From positions 16,508,854 through 16,572,853 of the forward strand of contig JACGWO010000001.1 of assembly GCA_034509735.1 (NCBI GenBank): a stretch of 64,000 nt of DNA, given 5' to 3'. The translations under genes were made by a program, and so were the position numbers. The DNA is from Sesamum alatum. Its lineage: Eukaryota > Streptophyta > Magnoliopsida > Lamiales > Pedaliaceae. The notes under the pieces are model-generated. The model saw nothing but the letters and a program-made list of their open reading frames with translations, ran no database searches and was not told the origin of the DNA. Below, piece by piece: positions 48,660 to 60,287 of this stretch; position 1 is the first letter of the stretch, and each line of letters opens with the position of its first letter.

Positions 48660-49352
48660 TGTGACGTTCGTAGAATTTTATTCATAATTGAGAGACTAAT
48701 TAGTAATTATTAAGAAAATATAATTTAATTATAAGTTATAGGTTGAAATTATAAATATATTAAAAAACTTGAAGGGACTAAATTGGAGCTTTTTATTAAA
48801 CATTTGTGGTTAATACATAAATATATAGAAGTTAGGGATCAAATTGTAATTTTAATAAAAAATTAGAAAAAATTACAAAATCTCATTTCAGCGCAGCACG
48901 TGGCTGCCTATCAATTCTACCCTTATATATTAAAATATATGTATAGCTATACTTATTGAGTAGGCAGCTCATCCCTTGCCAACATTTTCAGGAGATAGAT
49001 CACGGTGACTAGCTATAGCAACTTTGAAGACGTACATGGATCTAAATAGGTGGGTCAGTCGTTACATCTGAAGCCATATGATTATTAAACATCTAGTCTT
49101 TTGTCGGGTTTGCGTTTTAGATTCTATAACAGCCTGAAACTTTCTTTTTTTGGAGTTTTGTACATGGCATATTGGTGGCTTAGTATATATGAACTTTCGA
49201 TGATGATTATCGTATTTCGAATCTATATATATATTATATTTATAATAGGATCGATTATATTCATTTTAAATGAAATCTCTTATAATGCAGGTTATAATTA
49301 AAAAGGGGTATAATTAGTGGTAATACAGTGTAGTTACGTAGGGGGTGTCACA
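48660..49352 (+). repeat. 5' LTR of the Gypsy element
   Basis: 693 bp. Nearly identical to the 3' LTR, with scattered substitutions (for example gacgttcg/gacgtccg) and small indels in A- and TA-runs. Confidence 0.9.
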
Positions 49353-49357
49353 TTGGG

Positions 49358-49369
49358 TGGTATCAGAGC
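49358..49369 (+). other. Primer binding site (initiator tRNA-Met type)
   Basis: TGGTATCAGAGC, complementary to the 3' end of plant initiator tRNA-Met, five bases after the 5' LTR. Confidence 0.9.
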
Positions 49370-49437
49370 AGGTCTACGTTTCTAGGGTGATAAGTTGACT
49401 ATGGGATGTGTTTAATGATTAAATTGCTTAATGTAGG

Positions 49438-51269
49438 ATGGTTTCTCAAGGTGAACGTGCTGACCCAGTAGTTAGTAGAGAAGAGTCAGTGGAGTCCGTA
49501 GAGGGCTCCATTGCACCTGCAAGTGTAGGTGGAGTTGGGGTAGGTCGAGAGGGTGTTGGTGTTGATGCTCCAATTCCTCCTGGTGGTGCTCCAGCGGTAG
49601 GGTTACCACCAGAGTATACACAGATCCTTCAGATGGCCTTGCAGGCCTAGGCCCAGGCCTAAGCACAGTTTCTTGCACAGGTACATGTACCAGCTCCAGT
49701 GCCAGCACAAGTGGTTCCTACAGTTGACGTAATTATGAGAGGATTAGAAAGATGGGAGCTACAAAATTCGAGGGTACCCTAGACCCAGAGATTGCTGAAA
49801 AATGGTGGGAAAAGACCGAAGATGTGATGAACTTGGTGAACTGTACTCCAGAAAATTGACTTAAATATGTTGTTTCCTTATTCACGGGGAATGCACTGAT
49901 TTGGTGGAGGTCAGTAAAGAGGGCATATGAGCCACGAGAGATAACTTGGGCCAAATTTTAGAAAGAGTTTGATGATAAACACAGACCTAAGATGTACCAA
50001 GACAAGAAGAAGATGGAGTTTTTGAACTTAGTACAAGGGGATGATCAGACAGTGGCAGAGTATGAGATTCGTTTTGCTGCATTAGCCAAGTGCACATCGG
50101 AAGTAGTAGCGACAGAGGGGGACTGATGTTACCAATTTGAACAGGGTTTACGACCTGATATTAGGAAGGGCCTTGCAGTTAGATTTACGAACTTTAAAAC
50201 TCTCGTTGAGTCAGCAGTTCGGATGGAAGAGGCAGTGACTGAAGAGAAAAAGAAAGGAGAAGAGAAAAGAAAGTCAACATATACAATAGGAGAGTCTAGT
50301 AGATTGACCAAGAGGGGCACCGACCGTTTATTTTCAACAGAGGGTGGAAGTTTCGCACGTGGTGGTTTTGCTTTTCGAAGGGGTCGTGGATCGAGATTTG
50401 GTGGATCAGTGGGCTTTAATAGGGAATTAGTATAACGCAGTTCATCTAGTTTGCCTTCTATTGGATCAGGTAGAGGAGCTGGACAGAGTTATGGCAGGGG
50501 GCTACCCTTTATACTGAGTTGTCCTACTTGTGGAAGACGACATTTGGGAACATGTTGGGGACCTGGTGCTATACCTAGGATTTGCTATAACTGCGGGGGT
50601 AGGGGACACATGTCTAGAGATTGTCCCAGCCAGACTACCAGTACTGCAGGTATGGGTGGAGGTTCAGCCAGTGGGACTCAAAGTCAAAGCAGTATAGGGA
50701 GCAGTGCTCGTGGAGCTGAGAGAAGTAGAGGCAGATGCAGGGGCAGAGGCACTGATAATAGAGATGGCAACCACACTATTGGTGGGAGTACGAGGGGACC
50801 GGGAGCACAAGCAAATAAGAGGCAAACACAAGCAAGAATATATAATATAACGAGGGAAGAAGCTCCAGCCTCAAATGACGTGATATTAGGTACGATCTTA
50901 TTATTTGATATTGAGGTATATGTTTTAATTGACCCTGGCTCGACGCATTCATATATATCTTCAGAATTTGTATCTAAAATACCTGGTGAGAATAGCCCTT
51001 TGGGATATAATTTGATGGTTCATTTGCACATGGGAGGAGGTGTAATAGTGAATAATGTTAGAAAGGGGAGTTTAGTGAGGATTGGTAACGTAAACTTACC
51101 TGTAGATTTGATAGTGATGGATCTAAAGGAGTTTGATGTAATCTTGGGGATGGATTGGTTAGCGCAACATAAGACAGTGGTTGACTGTTATAAGAAGGAA
51201 GTGATGATTGAATCTTCTGGCAAGCCAAAAGTAGTATTTTGTGGGGGATCGACAAGTAGTACCAGTTGA
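49438..51269 (+). pseudogene. Gypsy gag and protease region, decayed
   Basis: ATG at 49438 opens a Gly/Pro/Val-rich N-terminus (TAG at 49648). The gag core lies at about 49780-50230 (KMEFLNLVQGDDQTVAEYEIRF) with stops near 49858, 49961 and 50124. A frame change is followed by the region CPTCGRRHLGTCW and the CCHC knuckle CYNCGGRGHMSRDC (about 50583-50624). The protease active-site segment is LIDPGSTHSYIS, Asp-Pro-Gly in place of the usual Asp-Ser/Thr-Gly. Products would form the particle and process the polyprotein. Confidence 0.85.
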
Positions 51270-54200
51270 TATCGGCTATTGAGGCAAGACGATTAATGTT
51301 AGAAGGGTGTGAGGCGTATTTAGCCCATGTGATAGATACCGAAAAGATTAGTCCCACACTGGAAGAAATCCCTGTAGTGAGAGATTTTCATGAAGTGTTC
51401 CCTGATGACCTACCAGGTTTGCCACCGCATAGGGAAGTGGACTTTACTATAGAAACTCTCCCAGGAATTACCCCGATTTCCATTGCACCGTATAGAATGG
51501 CCCCAGTAGAATTACAAGAGCTTAAAAAGCAAATAGGAGAATTGTTGGAGAAAGGGTTTATCAGCCAAGTACTTCACCGTGGGGAGCACTAGTGTTATTT
51601 GTGAAAAAGAAAGACGGTAGTATGAGGTTGTGCATCGATTACCGCCAACTGAATAGGGTGACAATGAAGAATAAATATCCGTTACCAAGAATCGATGATT
51701 TATTAGACCAGTTGAAGGGAGCCACTATATTTTCAAAGATTGATTTGAGGTCTGGCTATTGGCAATTGAGGATAGTTGAGAAAGATATACCAAAAACAAC
51801 TTTTCGCACTCGTTATGGTCACTATGAGTTCTTGGTAATGCCATTTGGGTTAACAAATGCACCAGCAACGTTCATGGCATTAATGAACTGTACATTCCAA
51901 GAGTACCTGGATCAGTTTGTGATTGCGTTTATAGATGACATCTTGGTGTACTCGAAGAATAGGGAGGAGCATGAATAACATTTGAGAATAGTGTTGCAGA
52001 TTTTGAAAGAAAAAGAGTTGTATGCTAAGTTAAGCAAGTGTGAATTTTTGGTAAATCAGGTGGTTTTCCTAGGACATGTGATATCAGGTGACGGGGTTAT
52101 GCCTGACCCTGCAAAGGTGAAAGCTATTATGGAATGGAGAGTACCGGAAAATACGGCTGAAGTTTGAAGTTTCTTGGGATTAGTTGGGTATTACAGGCAT
52201 TTTGTCGAGAGCTTTTCCATAATTGCAGGTCCTTTGACTAAGTTATTGAGGAAAGGGGCACCATTCCATTGGACTGAACAATGTCAGCAGAGTTTTGATG
52301 AGCTAAAGAAAAGATTGACATCGACTCCAATTTTGATTTTACCGTCTGGTAGTGGTGGATATGTGGTATACACGGATGTATCGAAACAAGGGTTGGGGTG
52401 TGTATTGATACAAAACAGGAAGGTAATTGCTTATGCATCTCATCAGCTGAGGACTCATGAGTTGAATTATCCCACGCATGACTTGGAGTTAGAAGTAATT
52501 GTGCATGCATTGAAGATTTGGAGACATTATTTGTATGGAGAAAAATTTCAGATCTTTACCGACCATAAGAGTTTGAAATATATTCTGACCCAAAAGGAGT
52601 TGAATTTGCGACAAAGAAGGTGGATAGAACTGGTAAAGGATTATGATTGCACCATTGATTATCATCCCCGGAAGGCGAATGTGATAGCAGATGCATTAAG
52701 TAGAAAGAGTTCAAGCACTTTAGCTAGTTTGGGGAATCATAATATGACATTGCTATTGGAAATGAGATCTCTGAATATGAAATTGGAGGTGGATCAGATA
52801 ATAGGTTTGTTAGCAACCTTGCAGCTTAAGTCGAACCTTGTGGACACAATTAAAGAAGCGCAGACTCGAGATCCTTTCTTATTACGGATGCTGGAGAGGA
52901 TGAAACAAGGTGAGAAACCAAATTTTTCAGTAAGGGCTGATGGAGTGATAGTAAATGGAGGACGGGTTTATGTACCTGATGTGGATGGATTACGGATGTG
53001 GATGGATTACGGGAAGAGATTTTGCGGGAAGCTCACAATGCACAATATTGCATCCTGGTACTGTAAAAATGTATCGAGACTTAAGACCATACTACTGGTG
53101 GCAGACAATGAAGAAAGATGTGGCAGAATTTGTGGCTAAATGTATGACTTGTCAACAGGTAAAGACAGAACATCAGGCGCCAGCAGGTAAACTTCAACCT
53201 TTATCTATACCAAAGTGGAAGTGGGAGAAGATCACCATGGATTCTGTCGTAGGGTTGCCCCGTACGTTCAGAAAGCATGACGCTATTTGGGTAATTGTGG
53301 ATAGACTGACAAAATCAGCTCATTTCTTGCCCGTACACCAAAGTGATTCTTTGGAATAACTAGCTAAGTTGTACATTTTCAAAATCATAAGACTGCATGG
53401 CGTGCCTATATCTATTGTGTCATATAGAGATCCTCGATTCACCTCACGATTTTGGGAAAGCTTGCAAAGGGCTTTAGGCACAAAATTGTATTTCAGTACT
53501 GCATTTCATCCTCAGACAGATGGACAGTCAGAAAGAACGGTTCAGACTCTGGAAGACATGATGAGGGCGTGTACAATGGAGTTTAAGGGTAATTGGGATG
53601 ATCACTTGCCATTAATGGAGTTTGTGTATAATAACTGTTTTCATTCTAGCATCGGTATGGCCCCATATGAAGCTTTATATGGAAGAAAATATCGAAGTCC
53701 AGTGTGTTGGGATGTTGAGGGATTACGACAGCTAGAAGGTCCTGAATTGGTACAGGAAGCGGTTAAAAAGATCCAAACAGTTAAGTAGTGTTTGAAAGCG
53801 GCCCAAGAGCGTCAGAAAAGTTATATTGACAAACACGAGGGAGATAGAATATGAAATTGGTGATAAGGTCTTCCTGAAAGTATCTCCATGGAAGGGAATA
53901 TTGAGATTTGGTAAGCAAGAAAAGTTGAGCCCGAGGTATATTGGACTTTATGAAATTATTGAAAGAATCGGACCACTAGCATACCGACTAGCACTACCAG
54001 CAGAATTGTCACAGATACATGATGTATTCCATGTTTCGATGCTACGGCGATATCGATATGATCCTAGCCATATTATCCGTGAACCAGAAATAGAGATTTC
54101 CGAGGAATTGACATATGTGGAAGAGCCAATAGAAATTTTGGGCAGAAACGTAAGAAAATTGAGAAATAAAGAGATACCAATGGGTAAAGGTGAGGTGGAG

Positions 54201-54290
54201 TCATCATTCCCCAAGAGAAGCCACTTGGGAGGTTGAGGAGCATATGAGAGATAAGTACCCTTATTTATTCAATTACATGGTAAGTTAGTT
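51266..54290 (+). pseudogene. Gypsy reverse transcriptase, RNase H and integrase region, decayed
   Basis: [21 protein letters not shown] and FIDDILVYS (about 51592-51960). RNase [11 protein letters not shown] and [10 protein letters not shown] (about 52365-52590). Integrase: zinc-finger part CMTCQQVKTEHQ, core around TMDSVVGLP and GQSERTVQTLEDMMRAC. C-terminus: SPRYIGLYEIIERIGP then IHDVFHVSMLRRY. Frame changes occur near 51270, 51570, 52995 and 54190; stops at 51976, 52165, 53357 and 53786. A 17-bp direct duplication (52978-52994, 52995-53011) causes one of the frameshifts. Described as broken; no intact product is expected. Confidence 0.9.
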
Positions 54291-54312
54291 AAATTTCGAG
54301 GACAAAATTTTT

Positions 54313-54328
54313 ATTAGGAGGGGAGAAA
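54313..54328 (+). other. Polypurine tract of the Gypsy element
   Basis: ttaggaggggagaaa immediately before the TGTGACG start of the 3' LTR. Confidence 0.85.
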
Positions 54329-55028
54329 TGTGACGTCCGTAGAATTTTATTCATAATTGAGAGACTAATTAGTAATTATTAAGAAAATATAATTTAATTA
54401 TAAGTTATAGGTTGAAATTATAAATATATTAAAACTTGAAGGGACTAAATTGGAGCTTTATTAAATATTTGTGGTCAATACATAAATATATAGAAGTTAG
54501 GGATCAAATTGTAATTTTAATAAAAAATTAAAAAAAAAAATACAAAATCTCATTTCATCGCAGCACGTGGCTGCCTATCAATTCTACCCTCATATATTAA
54601 AATATATGTATAGATATACTTATTGAGTAAGCAGCTCATCCCTTGCCAATATTTTCAGGAGATAGATTACGGTGATTAGCTATAGCAACTTTGAAGACGT
54701 GCATGGATCTAAATAGGTGGGTCAGTTGTGACATCTGAAACCATATGATTATTAAACATCTAGTCTTTTGTCGGGTTTGCGTTTTAGATTCTATAACAGC
54801 CTGAAACTTTATTTTTTTTGGAGTTTTGTACATGGCATACTGGTGGCTTAGTAGATATGAACTTTCGATGATGATTATCGTATTTCGAATCTATATATAT
54901 ATATATATATTATATTTACAATAGGATCGATTATATTCATTTTAAATGAAATCTCTTATAAGGCAGGTTATAATTAAAAAAGGGTATAATTAGTGGTAAT
55001 ACAGTGTAGTTACGTAGGGGGTGTCACA
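54329..55028 (+). repeat. 3' LTR of the Gypsy element
   Basis: 700 bp, same ends as the 5' LTR; longer (TA)n run near 54891-54912. Confidence 0.9.
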
Positions 55029-55134
55029 TCCCCTCTGTGCAAAGTCTCATCGCGTCTTTCTAGCTCCCTCTTTCTCTCCAGACTCTGCACACAGCACTCA
55101 TTTTTTCTGCGTCAAACACCTCGCGCAACCACAG

Positions 55135-55827
55135 ATGGGAAACAAACGTCGCGCACCACCACAGTCCAAGTTTTTCTACACAAAAGGGTGGACAAAGCGT
55201 CACGATGATGCTTTCATCGACTTGCTGGTGCTAATGGCGGAACGAGGCACAAACAACTTACATTCGAAAACCAGGATTTGGATGCGATCTTATTTGGGAG
55301 GCGCGTGGTAAACGGGTTATCCCGAATCCAGTACGAGGTGGATTACTACAGTGCCAGGTTGGAACTCTTGTGGTTGAGGTACAATATGTTTGCCCAGATT
55401 CTGCGTGATCTGGATTTCTACTGGAACAAACAGACGAATCGCCTTCTCGCCCAAATTGATGATTAGAAGCGTCTCTGGCGGGTATAAAAATTTATGATCT
55501 TCATATCTATTTTTTTCCACACCTTTTTTCTATTTTTGGATATTACATTCTGTATGTTCTCATTTTACAGGAGAATAATTTTGCGAAAGCGTACTGGTGG
55601 CGTGATGAGGCCCAGTGGTGGAACCTGAGGACTATCTTTGAGGATGATAATGTGGGCACATCCGCGACGGTAAAAAAAAATCCCCTTTTCGCCTTATCAG
55701 TGATTTTCCTCCCAATGGTGGTGACGATGAAGAAGATGCGGACTTTCAGTTTTTGGGGTATAAACCATGCAAGAGGGTTGAGCCAGTGGTAGTGGAACTT
55801 GACTCCGATGGGATGGATACTGATTAA
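55135..55827 (+). pseudogene. Second Myb/SANT-like frame of the Harbinger element
   Basis: ATG at 55135 opens GNKRRAPPQSKFFYTKGWTK, then RHDDAFIDLLVLMAERG, the first helix pattern of Myb/SANT-like domains. A frame change near 55262 moves on to DLDAILFGRRVVNGLSRIQY. TAG at 55464-55466 interrupts it. A GT-AG intron (55482-55570) joins KRLWR to ENNFAKAYWWRDEAQWW, the end of the domain. The last segment, again after a frame change, is acidic (GGDDEEDADFQFLGYKPCKR) and stops at 55825-55827. It differs from the plus-strand frame at 46516 and from ORF1, so it is not a simple duplicate. Confidence 0.6.
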
Positions 55828-56508
55828 GGACATGTTCGGTTGCTGCTGGTTGTTATTTGTGTGGTGGTTGATGTTTTTTGGTGGATGTTCTGGATGGATG
55901 GAAGATTTTGTTTTTAAACAATTGAAAGTTTGCTCTGTATTTTGCTTTCTTTGGCCTGTGTTAGATGAAGGTTGAAACTGATTTCAACATTGATGTGCTG
56001 GTGGCACATTTGGATATTTAACCATAGATATGTGCAATTTATGTCTATGGTATATTTATGGATGTGTTAATTTATATTATATGGATGTGCAGTTTATGTC
56101 TAGTTCCTGGATGTGTTAAGTTATATTCTATGGATGCTCTTTGGTCTATGTTTTGGATGGACGGAAGATTTATGTCTAGTTTATATGTATATGTATAGCA
56201 GATTCATGTGCAGTATACGTGTTTTTTTTCATGCCCATGATCCGAATTTATGTAGTTTGTGCATTGTTTGTTGAGACATTAAAGGCGGGTTAGCATTTTT
56301 TGACTTCAATCTGCATTGTAGTTCATAATCAATGTGTTTGTTGAGACAACATCCACGCTCCTAAAAGGGAATTGATTGCACAACTAGATAAAGAGTTCTA
56401 CATTAATGATGTCCTAAACATAGATAAAATAAAACTGGTTTACTTCTGAAGCCATACACATATATGACTCATCAAAAAACACAAGTAATAGTACGCCAAA
56501 ACACCCAC
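55828..56508. other. Spacer between convergent Harbinger frames
   Basis: Repeated tttatgtctagt / ggatgtgttaa... / tggatgga motifs (55990-56180) show local duplication. Probably 3' UTRs of the convergent genes. No gene seen. Confidence 0.5.
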
Positions 56509-57596
56509 TCAAGTTCCCCCATTCAGCATAAGTTGGGCCCATTTCTCCCTTGACTGTTGCGGGAGTGAGAAGAACAACTCCATGTCCTTTCGGCCGTTTA
56601 CCAGACGGGTAACAAGAACGAGTTGTTTGTTTTCATCAAAGTCTGCCAGTTCACGCGCAGCTGCCAATACATTAGCACGCACATCTGGATCTCCCAATTC
56701 ACCCTCCAGCACCCTGGCTAGCTTCCCCATTCGCATGTTTGCAGAATCACAGAATATGGAGACCATGTTTACTAATTGCGGGAGCTCTGCCAATGGGTCC
56801 TCCACCCTCCCTTCCGTGATGAGCGTCAGTGCGTTTTGTTGCACTAGATGAATTTTTGGTGGGATCGACAGTCATATTATACGAAAAGGGCATCTCATCA
56901 TCAAGCCTAACAAAACTAGTCTCTAGATTCCATTCACCAGTAGGGGCATGACAATCTTCCTCCGGCTCAGCAGCAGGCTGGCGTATGACCGTCTCTTCTC
57001 GATGATAATCGGTGCCCCCATCACTGTTGGCACGGTCCTTGCAAATATTTCTCGCCAGGCCGGAAAGTGTGGGAATGATTTATAATGCATTGTCTTTGTA
57101 TTCGGATCAATCTGCATTCGGATCAATAACAGCCAAGTCGTCATCAAAATGGAATATTATAACACACATTAGTGGCAGTTCCTCGCAGTTAATAAAAGAA
57201 GTGCTTAAGTACCCTAACATACGTGTCCCAAACATCCTTGTCTTTCTCATCAACCGTCGCCATGCATTTAGCCTCATCTCAGCCGAATCCACTTTTCGAC
57301 AGCATCCCAATGAGTGAAGAATATTGTCTTTTCCACACCTGTATCTTTGATGTGATATGTGACTCTGCTTTGAGGTCACAATTCGGAACTGCACGTGCTA
57401 AATATGCTTCCAATTGGCTAAGATATCCATTGCGGAAGCCGTTATCACACTTCCACCCGTTAGCCACAATACTCTTCAATCCATTGATCAGGGCCTCTTC
57501 CTCACGTTGAGACCATGTCCACCTTGGTGTGCCTTTGTCTTTATTTGAAGGCCGGCGGCGTTGATGGCTACTCCCCTCATCATTAGCAACGTTCAT
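56509..57596 (-). pseudogene. Harbinger ORF1 (Myb/SANT-like protein), decayed
   Basis: Starts Met-Asn-Val-Ala-Asn-Asp at 57596. The Myb/SANT domain is GTPRWTWSQREEEALINGLK ... SKIQVWKRQYSSLIGMLSKS. A TGA replaces the expected Trp right after SKSGFG, and the frame then continues DEAKCMATVDEKDKDVWDTY. An intron with GT-AG ends (about 57217 to 57123) leads to DPNTKTMHYKSFPHFPAWRE. The C-terminal part (ELADFDENKQLVLVTRLVNG ... FFSLPQQSREKWAQLML) ends at 56509. In PIF/Pong elements ORF1 binds the TIR region and recruits the transposase. Same strand as the transposase, about 360 bp downstream of it. Confidence 0.82.
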
Positions 57597-57956
57597 TGTG
57601 CCACCAAACTAACCACTGCGCAAACCAACAAACGACCTACAAATACAGAGAATAATAAGTTACGGATAAAAGCCGAATTATAACTTAAAAGCGTAATATC
57701 CCCCACCAGCTCTAAACAAATTATTAACAAACAATATGATAAAAAACAGCCGATGCGTACTGTGTGTTCAGCAGGTATCATTATAGACCTACCAAATGTG
57801 TATATCATCAAAAATAAAAGGAATTACTGCAACACATAGGCATTACTGACGTTACAACTTCATATTACACACAATTAGGACAATAAAAAAATAACCATTT
57901 ATAAACGGGTAATACAATCCCCTAACAGGTAATTCAAACAAAGAAAAACATCCATG

Positions 57957-59342
57957 CTACGAGCCATGTTGCTGCCATTCAGTGTGCATTAATGTAGCCA
58001 ACTCATCTCTCCAGGAGGACCAAGCCGGGTTAGGATCTATTATCGAAACAACATCCACGCTATGATCAGCGTTAACATCTCGCACACCTGGAATCTCGTG
58101 CTCTAAGGGATCCTTGGGCATCTTGAACGGATGAAGTTATGCAGTAGACAACAAGCGAGCATAATCCTATTTTGAATTGTAATTGAATAAAAAGATGGGC
58201 TTATCAAAATACCCAATTGGACTTTCAAGAGTCCGAAGGTTCTCTCAATTACATTCCTGGCGGATGAGTGCCTCAAATTAAACAGTTCCTCACGGTTTTG
58301 GGGGCCAGACGTGCCATGATCCCACTCGCGCAGGTGATAACGCACACCTCTGTAGGGTGTCAAGAATTCATCAGCGTTGGAGTAACCGTTATCACACAAG
58401 TAATAGTTTTCTGCAACATGTGGGTGATAATAATAGTTAGGTCCCACATAACTTTGTCACTGTCTTCTAAATAAAATGTAAATATTCTACAATTAGTGAA
58501 ACAAAACAAATGCATATACCGTTGGGGATTCGTAAGCCGTTCGGCCTGGTGAACGCGTCTCATAGTACATGACTGTCTGCAGCACTCCTTTTCCCAGCCT
58601 GTTAGAAAGTAGATGAATTGCATATTTGGATTACAAACACCGAGCACATTCACAGCGCTATGCCATTTCTTCGTTCGATACCGGCCCTTATCTTGTTCAG
58701 CCACACGCACATCAATGAAGGTTCCATCTAACGCACCAAGATATCCTTGCATCCATGACATGTTTAGTGAATGTGGGGAAGAGATTTTAATACAAATATG
58801 AGTGAGCATATAAACACCGTCGGAGGTCAAATTAGGACTTACCTTAAAACATTTCCACCGCGTGTCGTTGCTGTCTGCCGGTGCAGGCATTGGACGTGCA
58901 ATAAAGATGTGATGCAACATAATGATAGCGTTCAACAAGGCATGGAAGTGCTTGCTAACTATCCGGCCGGACCTTAAGAAGTCATGCTTCACAGCATAAT
59001 TCTTTTTGTAATGGGATATTATGCTAAGGAAGATAGCCACTTGTTCTGGTATAGTAACAAACTTGGTGTCTGTTAGCAACATAGACGCCCGAAAGTGTTA
59101 CGGTTCATACGGAGGTTCCTAAGACACGTAACATCGTTGAACGCAACCAACCTACTTAGGTGTCTAACTTGCTCGGGGACTCTAGAGTTAATAGTGTACT
59201 GCTGCGCCCTAATGTGTCGTTCCGAAATGGTTCTACCTTTCACATAAACCAGGACACACATAAACAATGCTAGAGCAACAGCAACATCCACCAGTATATG
59301 TTGGACGGCAATTAGAGCACAGATTCTGCGTAGTCTCATCAT
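57957..59342 (-). pseudogene. PIF/Harbinger DDE transposase, decayed
   Basis: Reads leftward. N-terminal helix-turn-helix-like part at 59342-59073 (CLRNLRMNRNTFGRLC), a frame change near 59080, then EQVAIFLSIISHYKKN. An intron (58842-58746) separates RWKCFK from GYLGALDGTFIDV, which holds the first catalytic Asp. VNVLGVCNPNMQFIY follows. A second intron (from about 58519) precedes NYYLCDNGYSNADEFLTPYR (second Asp) and LRHSSARNVIERTFGLLK (catalytic Glu), then NRIMLACCLLHNFIR. A further frame change near 58125 is followed by the usual acidic C-terminus (NPAWSSWRDELATLMHTEW) and stop at 57957. All DDE residues are present; frameshifts make it inactive. Confidence 0.88.
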
Positions 59343-60238
59343 CTATACAAACACATATGCTAATTTCATAGCATGATCTAAGCTTGGTTTCTTTACATTG
59401 TGTTTTATTTTGGGGATAAATATAAAAGGGTCAATACAATGGCGAATGTAATTAACAAGGGATTATAATCCGCCGAGCATATATAATGTGTCATATAAAT
59501 CATAAACCATATTTAATTTCGTTTCCAGGTATAAAGAAGGCCGGATATTTGGGGCCAATCTCGCATTGTTATTTCTATGGTATTTTAAGCTATGTCCATG
59601 TGTTGACAAGCATGCAGTACTGAAAGCAACACCGTACTAATGGAATTCACTTAATAATCATATCACCGAAAAAAAAAAAAAACCCTGCTTGGAGCTCATG
59701 AACAATGAACTGGTGCAAACAATAATTACAACATCACCTGCTCCCAGTTCGCTCTAGAGGAATGCGAGGTATATGGCCCAAAATCCTTTAGCTTGAAACG
59801 AAGCACACTCCTAACAGGCAAATAAAAATGTAACAACCTTGTTAGCACATACAAGAAACAACTGGGTAGGTAGAGGAAAAAAAATGGCAGTGCAGGGGTT
59901 TGTATACCTTCAAGTGCGGTGGGAGATTCAAGCGGTGGCTATGTGAAATGAAGAGCTTCGAGTGGAGTGCGGTAGAAGAAGGGCAGTTCAAATTGCAAGG
60001 AGTGAATGCCATCTACCTCTGACAGTTCATTTAATACGGGAATGTAATTTCATGAAAATTTGAGGGCAAACGTAATTTAATGAGCTCAAAGCAGGGGCAA
60101 AATTGGTTTTAAAAGTCAATGGGGATGTTGGTGGGTCCCACATATTGTTAGTATGTGGGTCGAATCCAAGATCTGAATGTGGCGTTTTGTGGGCATTAGT
60201 AGCGGGCTTCCCATATTAACAGTAAACAACCGACTAGG
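59343..60238. other. Harbinger 5' flank of the transposase gene
   Basis: No gene seen. Expected to hold the transposase promoter and leader (leftward). An A-run lies near 59667-59682. Confidence 0.45.
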
Positions 60239-60270
60239 CCATATTAGCCTATATAGCTAGGCTAATATGG
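60239..60270. repeat. Subterminal palindrome of the Harbinger element
   Basis: CCATATTAGCCTA (60239-60251) and TAGGCTAATATGG (60258-60270) are perfect 13-bp inverted repeats around TATAGC. The outer arm is part of the terminal repeat, so the terminal motif occurs twice in opposite orientation at this end. Possible binding site for the Myb/SANT protein. Confidence 0.8.
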
Positions 60271-60287
60271 TGCAGTAAACACGCCTC

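Larger units (their letters stand above)
48660..55028 (+). mobile_element. Ty3/gypsy chromovirus-type LTR retrotransposon (Tekay/Del-like), decayed
   Basis: Complete LTR-PBS-gag-pol-PPT-LTR order, 6369 bp. LTRs start TGTGACGT and end GGTGTCACA. Flanks tccct (48655-48659) and tcccc (55029-55033) look like a 5-bp TSD with one change. Domain order PR-RT-RNaseH-INT plus a C-terminal chromodomain-like SHHSPREATWE tail places it in Ty3/gypsy chromoviruses. Every region carries stops or frameshifts, so it cannot move by itself. It sits inside the Harbinger element and is therefore younger. Confidence 0.93.
45714..60286. mobile_element. Large PIF/Harbinger element with four ORFs, interrupted by a Gypsy element
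   Basis: Left end (A)GGCTGTGTTTACAACACCAT followed by attatatta; right end reverse complement AGGCGTGTTTACTGCACCAT followed by attagccta. CTA occurs at both flanks (45711-45713, 60287-60289), a possible 3-bp TSD, though not the usual TTA/TAA. Inside are Myb/SANT-like frames on the plus strand (46516, 55135) and, on the minus strand, a Harbinger ORF1 and DDE transposase. Removing the Gypsy element leaves about 8.2 kb, large for this superfamily. It could instead be two Harbinger elements nested together; I found no second TIR pair. Confidence 0.65.

Noticed and set aside
48660..55028. Integrated pararetrovirus
   Set aside because: LTRs, PBS, PPT and the PR-RT-RNaseH-INT order show an LTR retrotransposon; no movement or coat protein region was seen.
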